Both the position numbers and the translations under genes were made by a program. DNA of 64,000 bases, from the NCBI GenBank assembly GCA_937925855.1, contig CALAMO010000001.1, positions 1 to 64,000 of the forward strand, in the 5' to 3' direction. The notes beneath the pieces were generated by a model. The model worked only from the letters and a program-made list of their open reading frames with translations. It did not search any database and was not told where the DNA came from. Positions 41,053-49,232 of the stretch are shown here, piece after piece. Numbering within the stretch: position 1 is the stretch's first letter; each line of letters starts with the position of its first letter. The stretch comes from an uncultured Thiotrichaceae bacterium (GTDB taxonomy: Bacteria > Pseudomonadota > Gammaproteobacteria > Thiotrichales > Thiotrichaceae).

Positions 41053-42264
41053 ATGTCAGCTCTTCGTGGTAAACACATTCTTTTGGGGATAAGCGGCGGT
41101 ATCGCAGCCTATAAATCGGCTGAACTAACCCGACTACTCACACAGGCCGGTGCTGAAGTGAGCGTCTGTATGACAGCGGGCGCACAGGCGTTCATCACCC
41201 CGCTAACGCTCCAAGCACTCTCAACTAACCCAGTGCAGACCACCCTGCTTAATCCAGAGGCAGAAGCCGGTATGGGTCATATTGAGCTGGCACGCTGGGC
41301 AGATCATATTTTGATCGCACCCGCAACGGCAGACCTGATTGCCAAGCTAACGGCGGGTCTAGCGGATGACCTGCTCAGCACGCTCTGCCTTGCGAGTACA
41401 GCGCCGCTGAGCCTAGCCCCTGCCATGAACCAGCAGATGTGGCAACACCCCGCCACTCAGGCCAATATCAATACGCTCACCCAACGGGGTACGCTCATTT
41501 GGGGGCCAGCTCAAGGCGCACAGGCCTGTGGCGATGTTGGGCCGGGCCGAATGCAGGAACCGGCAGCACTGCTCCAGCAGTTACAGCATTATTATCAGCA
41601 CCCTCTGCCGTTAAGCGGCACCCGCATCCTAATTACCGCAGGCCCAACGCGCGAAGCGATTGACCCGGTGCGTTTTCTAACGAATCGCAGTTCGGGCAAA
41701 ATGGGCTATGCCATTGCCGCAGCGGCAGCGGCAATGGGCGCAACGGTAACGCTGATTTCTGGTCCGGTGGCCCTGGCGCAGCCCATAGGCGTCACCCGGA
41801 TTTCGGTGGAAAGCGCTGCTGATATGCTGGTCGCGACGCGCGAACAGGCTGCAAACCACACTATTTTAATCGCAACTGCGGCTGTTGCGGACTACACCCC
41901 GGCACAAACCGCCACGCAAAAAATCAAAAAGTCGGGGGAGAAACTCAACATTGCACTGGAGCGCACCGTCGATATTCTGGCGACCATTACCCGTGAACAA
42001 AAACAGCTGTTTAGCGTAGGCTTTGCCGCAGAAACCCAGAACCTTTTGGCCTATGCCAAAGGTAAACTGGCGCGTAAAGGCGTGCATATGATTGCCGCTA
42101 ATTCAGTCGCTGATGGTAAAGCCTTCGACCGAGACAGTAATGCGCTGGAAGTGGTGTGGCAGGAGGGCTCACAATCCTTCCCTGAAATGGACAAACATCA
42201 GCTCGCCAAAGAACTCATGCAGCTGATTCAACAGCGCTATCAGCACTGGACACAATCGCAGTAA
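41053..42264 (+). CDS. coaBC: Bifunctional phosphopantothenoylcysteine decarboxylase / phosphopantothenate-cysteine ligase
   Basis: Catalyses two consecutive steps of coenzyme A synthesis. The N-terminal flavoprotein half (CoaC) starts [16 protein letters not shown] and contains [15 protein letters not shown]. The C-terminal ligase half (CoaB) has [30 protein letters not shown] and [10 protein letters not shown]. 403 aa is standard. Followed after 44 bp by dut, the usual pair. Confidence 0.97.
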   Translation: MSALRGKHILLGISGGIAAYKSAELTRLLTQAGAEVSVCMTAGAQAFITPLTLQALSTNPVQTTLLNPEAEAGMGHIELARWADHILIAPATADLIAKLTAGLADDLLSTLCLASTAPLSLAPAMNQQMWQHPATQANINTLTQRGTLIWGPAQGAQACGDVGPGRMQEPAALLQQLQHYYQHPLPLSGTRILITAGPTREAIDPVRFLTNRSSGKMGYAIAAAAAAMGATVTLISGPVALAQPIGVTRISVESAADMLVATREQAANHTILIATAAVADYTPAQTATQKIKKSGEKLNIALERTVDILATITREQKQLFSVGFAAETQNLLAYAKGKLARKGVHMIAANSVADGKAFDRDSNALEVVWQEGSQSFPEMDKHQLAKELMQLIQQRYQHWTQSQ

Positions 42265-42308
42265 AGCACATCAAAAAATTTCACAAGGCATGATTAGGAA
42301 GCACCGCT

Positions 42309-42776
42309 ATGAATGATTCACTCCCCCCCATCGAATATAAGATACTCGACCCACGCTTAGGCCAGGAATTTCCCTTACCGGCCTACGCAACGCCCGGCTC
42401 CGCCGGTATGGATTTACGTGCCTGTATCGACGCTGCCCTGCCCCTAGCTCCAGGCCAAACTGAACTATTACCCACCGGACTGGCGATCCACATCGGCGAC
42501 CCAGGGTTGGCCGCAGTGATTTTACCGCGCTCAGGCCTCGGCCATAAGCAGGGTATTGTACTGGGTAATTTAGTTGGCCTAATTGACTCTGATTACCAGG
42601 GACAGCTGTTTATTTCCTGCTGGAATCGCGGCCATAGCCCGTTTATGATCGAACCCGGTGAGCGCATCGCCCAGCTGGTTTTCGTGCCGGTGGTGCAGGT
42701 CGAACTCAAGCCAGTCACAGCGTTTAATCAATCAGAACGAGGCGCAGGTGGCTTTGGACATTCTGGCACAACCTGA
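42309..42776 (+). CDS. dut: dUTP diphosphatase
   Basis: Trimeric dUTPase that removes dUTP and supplies dUMP. The five motifs are visible: [35 protein letters not shown] and the C-terminal flexible arm [10 protein letters not shown]. 155 aa is normal. AGGAAG lies 8 nt before the ATG. Its last 49 bases overlap, tail to tail, the 3' end of the convergent polymerase gene. Confidence 0.97.
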   Translation: MNDSLPPIEYKILDPRLGQEFPLPAYATPGSAGMDLRACIDAALPLAPGQTELLPTGLAIHIGDPGLAAVILPRSGLGHKQGIVLGNLVGLIDSDYQGQLFISCWNRGHSPFMIEPGERIAQLVFVPVVQVELKPVTAFNQSERGAGGFGHSGTT

Positions 42777-44017
42777 GTGCTAGCGTTTAACCTAATTTGG
42801 TGTTTCAATCTGCTTTCATACAGGAATGCAGCAATCACCATGTCAATAAATAAATCACCCGCTAAAATCCCAGCATTATGAAACACCGAATTCATTAAGG
42901 CGCCGCAGAGAAACACATAGCGATACCAATAACCGTCTAATAGGCGATACAGATAATAAGTAAACAGCGCTAGGCCACCGACTCCAAACGCATGCACTAA
43001 ATTCAGTAAGGCATTGTGTACTGGCACAATGTATTGTGCCTTTTCCTCTGGACCATAGCTGAAAATGTTCTGTGCGTTAATGAAAAAGTTAGTGGCATAC
43101 TCCACCGTATCAAACCCAAAACCATAGCCCAGTGGATGCTGTAAAAACAAATCAACACCATATTTATACAACGTCTTGCGCCCCTGCGCCGACTGATCAT
43201 CCAGACTCATTAAGCGGGACTCAAGCGCAGCATCACCGGTTTGTATCAAATAGACCACCGCGCCAAGCGCAACCAAGAGCCCGCTCAGCATCACAACAGT
43301 ACTGCGGAAGCGCCAAATATAAATAGCCAGCAAGGTGAACAGCGCAGCGCCCATCGCCGAACGTGTCTCAGACGCAAAAATACCGCCCACTAGGATAATA
43401 TTTACCGCTAACAGCAGCCACTGATCGCGCGTTTTTAGCTGAGCACTCAGCACCCAATAGCTGCTGAAGATAAGGGCGCTTAACAACATATAAGTCTGTG
43501 GAATAGCGTATAAAGCTAGCCCTGGTGGGCGACTCAAAGCTTCCTGCATTTGCGCCTGAATTTCAACGCTAATGACTTTGTTCTGTAACGCCATTAACAA
43601 ATCATGTAGCAGCCAGGCTTTATTCACGTCTAGCGCCTGTAGAATACCTATTAGTGCCGATGGCAACACCAGCAGTAGGAATGCTCCCGCCAGGTACTTA
43701 AACCCTAAATTGCTGACGATAAAGTAACTGACTAACACCACTAGATAAGACTGCAATAGCTTTAGCTCACCGCTGATGATATCGCTAAGGCTAACCTCAT
43801 TCAGCAGCGAGATTAGCAGGCCTACTAGCATCAGCAGGCCATAAACCCGGTTAGGCAGCCCAAGCTGCATCAGTAGCTGAGGCTGTTGTACCACCACCAG
43901 TAAACCTATGAACAGGATTAACAGTGAGCGCACCGGCACCCCAGCCAGATAAAGATTATTCAGATAGGCCAAAAATAACAGGTGCAGCACAAACAACAGG
44001 TAGATCAGCTTAGACAT
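42728..44017 (-). CDS. O-antigen polymerase/ligase-family membrane protein (Wzy/WaaL-like)
   Basis: Polytopic membrane protein with about 11-12 hydrophobic segments. [15 protein letters not shown] and the periplasmic loop ending in [15 protein letters not shown] match the Wzy_C/WaaL region, where the conserved Arg and His lie. The protein should polymerise or ligate lipid-linked sugar units. 429 aa is typical. It is downstream of a WecA-like initiating transferase, so a polymerase role is more likely than a lipid A ligase. The 3' end overlaps dut by 49 bases. Confidence 0.8.
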   Translation of the reverse strand: MSKLIYLLFVLHLLFLAYLNNLYLAGVPVRSLLILFIGLLVVVQQPQLLMQLGLPNRVYGLLMLVGLLISLLNEVSLSDIISGELKLLQSYLVVLVSYFIVSNLGFKYLAGAFLLLVLPSALIGILQALDVNKAWLLHDLLMALQNKVISVEIQAQMQEALSRPPGLALYAIPQTYMLLSALIFSSYWVLSAQLKTRDQWLLLAVNIILVGGIFASETRSAMGAALFTLLAIYIWRFRSTVVMLSGLLVALGAVVYLIQTGDAALESRLMSLDDQSAQGRKTLYKYGVDLFLQHPLGYGFGFDTVEYATNFFINAQNIFSYGPEEKAQYIVPVHNALLNLVHAFGVGGLALFTYYLYRLLDGYWYRYVFLCGALMNSVFHNAGILAGDLFIDMVIAAFLYESRLKHQIRLNASTQVVPECPKPPAPRSD

Positions 44018-44058
44018 TATATTAAATAATCACTGGGTTCTAGGAAGTTGCATGTCAG

Positions 44059-45105
44059 TTACTGCGCGACAGCTGTGGGCGCAAATAACTGCTGCACGCT
44101 ATAGACATAAAACCCAAACGCAGCGATAAACAGCAGTACACTTGCCCACTCGGGCACTCCCGTGATTTCCAACACAACACCTATCAGCGCGGCCAATACT
44201 GAAAAAATATTTATGATAAACAGAGGCCTAAAGGGAGTCCAACGCTGATCCGTCAATAAGTGATGTAGGTGCGTTCGGTCCGCTGCCATCACTGAATGAC
44301 CGTACCACCACCGACTCAACATTACCCGCGCCATATCCATTAATGGAAAACAAATCAACCACAGCGCAGTAGTCACTGATAAACTTCGGGTTTCTCCCTG
44401 TGAGCCCTGAATTAACAGCCAAACCACGCTAAAACCAATTAACATGGAGCCGGTATCACCCATAAAAATCTTTTTCACCCAAATTGGTCGAATCTGTAGG
44501 TTAACCCATAAATACGGGAGAATTGAAACCGCAATTAGCAGGGAGAATTTTAAATTATCGATATCCCCTGCCAAACCGAATAAAACACTTAACGCAAAAA
44601 ATATAATCAGCGCTGTGCTTCCCAGCAGGCCATCTATACCGTCAATCATATTAAAGGCGTTAATTGCTGCAATAACAGCAATCACCGTAAATAAATAGGC
44701 GAAGTAACCCAGATCAACTGCTCCCAATCCAAATAAATTACCGAGTTCAGCAATATAAAATCCCGTCTGAGTGCACATCAGCAAAGCAATAACAGACTGG
44801 GTAATCAGTCGGTGCACAGCCGGAATATCCGCAATATCATCCAGCACACCTAGCATAACCAGCAGGCCACTACAGATGAAATAGATCAAAACACTATGGC
44901 CCTGAGGCAGCAGAAAAATCCCACAAATCAATACAGTAGAGAAAATAGATAGGCCACCGGCAGTGACTGTTGGCTGCGCATGGTGTTTGCGATGATCGGG
45001 ATAATCGACTAAGCCAATGCTCTCACCGACAGTCACAAAAAATAGGGTCAATAGGCCACCAATACTGATTGGCAAAATTAATAGCCAGATTAAACTCCAA
45101 GTCAT
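44059..45105 (-). CDS. Undecaprenyl-phosphate glycosyl-1-phosphate transferase (WecA/TagO family)
   Basis: Starts lipid-linked polysaccharide synthesis by moving a sugar-1-phosphate from a UDP-sugar to undecaprenyl phosphate. About eleven membrane segments. Cytosolic motifs DYPDHRKHHAQPTVTAGG (about residue 32), FNMIDGIDGL (about 147) and MGDTGSMLIGF (about 218), and a C-terminal ADRTHLHHLL, match the WecA/MraY family. I start at 45105 (AAGG 12 nt upstream); a longer frame to 45162 adds 19 unlikely residues. 348 aa. The sugar is probably GlcNAc by family, but this is not certain. Confidence 0.9.
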   Translation of the reverse strand: MTWSLIWLLILPISIGGLLTLFFVTVGESIGLVDYPDHRKHHAQPTVTAGGLSIFSTVLICGIFLLPQGHSVLIYFICSGLLVMLGVLDDIADIPAVHRLITQSVIALLMCTQTGFYIAELGNLFGLGAVDLGYFAYLFTVIAVIAAINAFNMIDGIDGLLGSTALIIFFALSVLFGLAGDIDNLKFSLLIAVSILPYLWVNLQIRPIWVKKIFMGDTGSMLIGFSVVWLLIQGSQGETRSLSVTTALWLICFPLMDMARVMLSRWWYGHSVMAADRTHLHHLLTDQRWTPFRPLFIINIFSVLAALIGVVLEITGVPEWASVLLFIAAFGFYVYSVQQLFAPTAVAQ

Positions 45106-45268
45106 ACTGCAATACCTTATAATGGGGTAGTAAGTAGCATGGCAAAAGTTATCAGCAGTCAAAGTTTGCTATTGCTGAGTTTCAGACGTGAACACACACG
45201 ATAACTTTTGCATGCGGCTTAATGTTATTTTGCAGATTCAGGGATAAATAATATATCTAATAGCGGAT
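45106..45268. other. Gap upstream of the WecA-like gene
   Basis: 163 bases, AT-rich toward the right, with the promoter of the leftward WecA-like gene. No gene seen. Confidence 0.3.
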
Positions 45269-45328
45269 CAGTGAATTATTTTGTTAGACGGATGGAATTA
45301 ATAAGAGATGTCAATTCACTGTTTTTTT
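45269..45328 (+). terminator. Inverted repeat followed by a T tract at the deacetylase 3' end
   Basis: CAGTGAATT (45269-45277) and AATTCACTG (45313-45321) pair perfectly over 9 bp around a 35-nt spacer and are followed on the + strand by seven T (45322-45328). The orientation suits a + strand transcript, yet no + strand gene lies nearby. The right arm and the T tract also encode the last codons of the leftward deacetylase. Confidence 0.4.
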
Positions 45329-46297
45329 GTTTAATGCCAAGGAATTTTTTAGTGAATGACAAATAGAATAGGTGAGGCATTTCCGCTGCCAGAATCCCAT
45401 CAGCAACAGCACACTCAGCAAGCTCACTAGGTCAAGGCTGCCCGCACCGCCATTATAACGAACCGGGGACGATCCACTGCCACCGCCAGTTGATGAGTGG
45501 CTACCAACGACATAAGCAGCACGAAATGTATAAAATTTCAGCCCTATCTCACGCGCTCTGGCAATGACCGCATTAAGCTTACTGACTGGGATGGCAAAGT
45601 TATGGCTTGAATCCGGCGACGCATCGGGCAAAATGCGGTGCGCATACAGCGTGATAATTTCATTTTGAGTTTTAGCCCGTAAGAAAGCCGCATTAATTTC
45701 TGCCAGCGGATTATTATAAGAATTATCAATGCCATCACCCGCTAGAACTTCATAGCGTTTAGTTTCACTGTGGAAAATTTCATCGGTCTGAAACAGTTCA
45801 CGGTTCTCATCGGTAAAAGTAGTGCGCAGGTAGGGGAAGTAGCGCCGCACCGCCGCATCATACGCTCGATTGCGTTCGCCAGAGGGGTAAGAAAAGCTGA
45901 CGGGATTAAAACCATCGGCACGCATGTTGCGCAGCGACGGTATGATCTGTTCGTTTAGGTAGGCATTAATATTAGCTGGGTCAAGGTTATAGCTGCCCGC
46001 GACACCCTCATGACTGTAGGTGTGCCCACCGATTTCATGCCCGGCAGACTCAAGCCACTTGAGTTTTCTAATTTGCTCCGCCGATAGGGTGTGCCAATGG
46101 CTGACGAAAAAGGTCGCCTTGACATCATTACCTACGCCCCCTGAAAAGTAGTCATACCACTGATCAATATAGGTATCATCAAAAGTGAGTACGACACCAG
46201 ATTGATCTGCTGTCACCCCAGCGGGCTGCGCTAAAGAAAAAATTAGCAGCACACTCGTTAATATTCCGCACAGTCTTTGCCGCAATAGCTTTTGCAT
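45311..46297 (-). CDS. Secreted polysaccharide deacetylase with GlyGly-CTERM-like tail
   Basis: NodB-homology deacetylase expected to remove N-acetyl groups from an extracellular polysaccharide. Signal peptide at 1-31 (LTSVLLIFSLAQPAGVTA). LTFDDTYID carries the catalytic/metal aspartates and GGHTYSHEGVA the metal histidines; VSFSYPSGERNRAYD and LYAHRI follow as later motifs. The tail has a Gly/Ser-rich stretch, GGAGSLDLVSLLSVLLLMG and then WQRK, the pattern of the GlyGly-CTERM sorting signal (glycines, membrane helix, basic cluster). About 22 further residues follow the basic cluster, which is unusual. Lies just downstream of gspF. Family knowledge ties GlyGly-CTERM proteins to rhombosortase and type II secretion. 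Confidence 0.85.
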   Translation of the reverse strand: MQKLLRQRLCGILTSVLLIFSLAQPAGVTADQSGVVLTFDDTYIDQWYDYFSGGVGNDVKATFFVSHWHTLSAEQIRKLKWLESAGHEIGGHTYSHEGVAGSYNLDPANINAYLNEQIIPSLRNMRADGFNPVSFSYPSGERNRAYDAAVRRYFPYLRTTFTDENRELFQTDEIFHSETKRYEVLAGDGIDNSYNNPLAEINAAFLRAKTQNEIITLYAHRILPDASPDSSHNFAIPVSKLNAVIARAREIGLKFYTFRAAYVVGSHSSTGGGSGSSPVRYNGGAGSLDLVSLLSVLLLMGFWQRKCLTYSICHSLKNSLALNKKTVN

Positions 46298-46448
46298 CTT
46301 ACCTTGCCCCTACAGATAGCATGAACCTTGGAAGGACTGAACATCAGACAAACCGCTACCCTTCCTAATCCATGGAATAGTTAATCGTTGGATAGTATGA
46401 CGCTTGCAGATCGTAAAAAGAGGGACTAAGTAGGACGATTGGAGGTGG
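46298..46448. promoter_or_regulatory. Gap between gspF and the deacetylase gene
   Basis: 151 bases. On the - strand it begins after the gspF stop and ends in the deacetylase ribosome site (GGGGCAAGGTAAG). It contains the palindrome CCTTGGAAGG and the octamer CTGCAAGC, a fragment of the motif found upstream of pgm. It may hold a promoter for the deacetylase. Confidence 0.3.
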
Positions 46449-47663
46449 TTAGCGGATAAACGAGGGCATGTTAAGTATCGGCAACATAATCGCCAGCACA
46501 ATCAGCGTAATCATGCCCCCCATCACTAAAATCAGCATGGGTTCGAGCAGGCCAACCATTTTACTAATACGCGACTGGGTTTCGCGTTCCTGCTGGATCG
46601 CAGCTCGCTCCAGCATAGAATCAAGCTGGCCGCTGCCCTCGCCGCTGGCAATTAGGTAAATCACCATCGGAGGAAAGTAGCCCGACTGGTGCAGCGCCTT
46701 ATTAATCGCCATACCCTCGCGCACTTTGACGGTAGCCGTGTCCACCGCCCGCCGCATCGGAATATTCGTGACGACCTCACCAGCAATTTTCATTGCATCC
46801 AGAATAGGCACGCCGCTTGAAGCTAAAATACTCAGCGTGCGCGCGAAGTGCTCGGTGTTAATTCCACGAATTAAACGCCCAATCAGCGGCAGCTTGAGCG
46901 CAAAGCGATGAAAACGCTGCTTCCAAGCTGGAATTTTCAAGAGATAGTACAACAGCACTAACAGTGCAATTAACGCTAATAACAGAGTGAATCCATAGCG
47001 TTCAATAAAATCACTGCTGGCGATGAGGATTTTTGTCAGCTGTGGCAAATCCCCTTCAAATGTCTCAAACACACTGATTACATTGGGCACAACAAATTTC
47101 AACAGCGCAATCACAATCGCAACGGCGACCACACTCAGCAGCGCCGGGTAGGCAAACGCAGTCGACACTTTCTGTTGATTCATCTGCTTATTTTCAGTGT
47201 AGTCCGCCAGCCGTTCTAATACCTCGGCCAAATGCCCGGACTGTTCACCCGCGCCCACGGTTGCTCGGTATAGCGGTGGAAAAGCAGAGGGAAATAATTT
47301 CAGCGATGAAGCCAAAGTATGACCTTCTAGTACACGAGCACGCAGCGCAGAAAAAATGCGCCGGGCCGAACCGCGCTCAGTCTGACGTACCACCGTGCTC
47401 AGCGCTTCCTCCAGCGGTGAACCCGCACCTACTAAGGTGGCCAGCTGACGTGTCATCAGTGCGAGGTCGTCGGTGCTGAGGCTGCCACCAAACAAGCTTT
47501 TGCCTTCGGCCCGCTGCTGCTTTTGTGCCACCTCCTGCACTTCCAGCGGCGTCATGTCGCTGTTACGCAATAGCTGACGCACCTGACGCGGCGTATCCGC
47601 CTCTAAAATTCCTTTTTCTTCTTTGCCCGCTGCGTTTAATGCCAGGTATTCAAACGCTGGCAT
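46449..47663 (-). CDS. gspF: Type II secretion inner-membrane platform protein GspF
   Basis: Polytopic platform protein of the type II secretion system. MPAFEYLALNAAGKEEKGI is the standard GspF start. Two T2SSF domains (about residues 70-195 and 270-395) each carry the glycine-rich helix pattern, with LASSLKLFPSAFPPLYRATVGAGEQSG read around residue 120 and its counterpart SGYFPPMVIYLIASGEGSG near 330. Three membrane segments are visible. 404 aa is normal. It starts at the last base of the gspE stop. Confidence 0.95.
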   Translation of the reverse strand: MPAFEYLALNAAGKEEKGILEADTPRQVRQLLRNSDMTPLEVQEVAQKQQRAEGKSLFGGSLSTDDLALMTRQLATLVGAGSPLEEALSTVVRQTERGSARRIFSALRARVLEGHTLASSLKLFPSAFPPLYRATVGAGEQSGHLAEVLERLADYTENKQMNQQKVSTAFAYPALLSVVAVAIVIALLKFVVPNVISVFETFEGDLPQLTKILIASSDFIERYGFTLLLALIALLVLLYYLLKIPAWKQRFHRFALKLPLIGRLIRGINTEHFARTLSILASSGVPILDAMKIAGEVVTNIPMRRAVDTATVKVREGMAINKALHQSGYFPPMVIYLIASGEGSGQLDSMLERAAIQQERETQSRISKMVGLLEPMLILVMGGMITLIVLAIMLPILNMPSFIR

Positions 47664-49216
47664 TACAACTCATCCTCACGGGTCACACGCAGCACCTCAT
47701 CCAGCGAAGTTGTGCCTGCCATGACCAGTCGAATACCGTCATCACGCATACTGGGCATGGTACGCCGCACCACTTTCTCCATCTCGATTTCACTGGACTG
47801 GTCGTGAATCATTTGGCGTACATCATTATTCAACTCCACCAGCTCGTAGATCCCGGTACGACCTACAAAGCCTTGGTGGTTGCAGTGTTTGCAACCCGTC
47901 GGGTGATACAGCACAGGGTTATCCCCGATTGCAACATGTGTGGCATTACTCTTAAGCAACGCCAATTCACCTGCGGTAGCCGCCACCGGCTGTCGACACT
48001 CCGGGCACAAGGTACGCACCAAGCGTTGTGCCACCACGCCCAGCAAACTGGAGGCCAGCAGATAAGGCTCTACTCCCATATCCTGCATCCGCGTGACCGC
48101 ACCGATAGCCGTGTTCGTGTGCAGCGTAGAAAATACCAAGTGGCCCGTTAGGCTGGCCTGCACCGCAATTTCTGCGGTTTCCAGATCACGAATTTCCCCC
48201 ACCATCACCACGTCGGGATCCTGCCGCAAGATAGCGCGCAACCCGCGTGCAAACGTCATATCAACCTTGACATTGACCTGAGTCTGACCAATACCATCAA
48301 TATAATATTCAATCGGATCTTCCACGGTTAGGATATTACGCCGCGCATCGTTCAGATTACTTAAGGCCGCATACAGCGTGGTGGTTTTACCGGAACCGGT
48401 TGGACCTGTGACCAGAACAATGCCGTGCGGCTTCTGAATCAGCGTACCCAAGCGCTCGTGCAGGCCACTTTCCATCCCGAGATGTTCTAGATTCAGGCGT
48501 CCGGCTTGTTTATCCAGCAGACGCAGCACAATGCGCTCACTGTTACCCGAGGGCAGCGTTGATACCCGGACATCCACCGGACGTCCGGCCAGTCGCAGCG
48601 AAATGCGTCCATCCTGCGGCACACGTTTCTCTGCAATATCCAGTTTTGACATGACCTTGATGCGCGAAATAATCAGTGGTGCCAGCTTACGCGGTGGCTC
48701 TAAGACTTCGCGCAGCACGCCATCAACCCGCATGCGCACCTGCATCCGCGTTTCAAATGCCTCAATATGAATATCTGAAGCATTTTCTTTTACGGCCTGC
48801 GTCAACAGGGCATTAATCAGACGGATAATCGGCGCATCATCCTGCGATTCAAGCAGGTCTTCTGGTTCTGGCAGTGATTCGGCAATATCATTCAGGTCGG
48901 CCTCATCGCCTAAATCCTGCATCATGGCCGCACCACTCTGACTGCGGTCATAGCGCAGGGCTAACTGACGTTCAAACGTCGGCACATCGACCTGTTGGAA
49001 ACGCAAATTCCCCCCCAGGTTACGCTGCACCTCCATTAACACTTCCGGCTTCAAGCCTTCCCGACACAGCAGCAGATCATCCTGCTCATCCTGGAGGATG
49101 CCGTGGCGTTTAGCGAATGCATAAGGCAACTCGACCCGCAGGTTCGCTGGAGCAAGTTCGGCCTCAGCTGCAACCGGCTCACTGTCTATTGGAGGTGTCT
49201 GTATACGTGCATTCAT
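47663..49216 (-). CDS. gspE: Type II secretion ATPase GspE
   Basis: Hexameric cytoplasmic ATPase that powers the pseudopilus. Walker A is GPTGSGKTTTLYAAL (about residue 270), the Asp box and Walker B lie in VVMVGEIRDLETAEIAV, the His box is FSTLHTNTA, and the zinc site CPECR...CKHCN is at about 405-445. An N1E domain occupies the first 100 residues. 517 aa is standard. Order gspD-E-F with 16 nt to gspD upstream and a one-base overlap with gspF. Confidence 0.96.
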   Translation of the reverse strand: MNARIQTPPIDSEPVAAEAELAPANLRVELPYAFAKRHGILQDEQDDLLLCREGLKPEVLMEVQRNLGGNLRFQQVDVPTFERQLALRYDRSQSGAAMMQDLGDEADLNDIAESLPEPEDLLESQDDAPIIRLINALLTQAVKENASDIHIEAFETRMQVRMRVDGVLREVLEPPRKLAPLIISRIKVMSKLDIAEKRVPQDGRISLRLAGRPVDVRVSTLPSGNSERIVLRLLDKQAGRLNLEHLGMESGLHERLGTLIQKPHGIVLVTGPTGSGKTTTLYAALSNLNDARRNILTVEDPIEYYIDGIGQTQVNVKVDMTFARGLRAILRQDPDVVMVGEIRDLETAEIAVQASLTGHLVFSTLHTNTAIGAVTRMQDMGVEPYLLASSLLGVVAQRLVRTLCPECRQPVAATAGELALLKSNATHVAIGDNPVLYHPTGCKHCNHQGFVGRTGIYELVELNNDVRQMIHDQSSEIEMEKVVRRTMPSMRDDGIRLVMAGTTSLDEVLRVTREDEL

Positions 49217-49232
49217 ACCTGCCCCCTATCCA

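Noticed and set aside
47525-48151. 208-codon frame opposite gspE/gspF
   Set aside because: Both gsp genes are certain; the antisense frame has His/Thr/Gln-rich composition typical of shadows.
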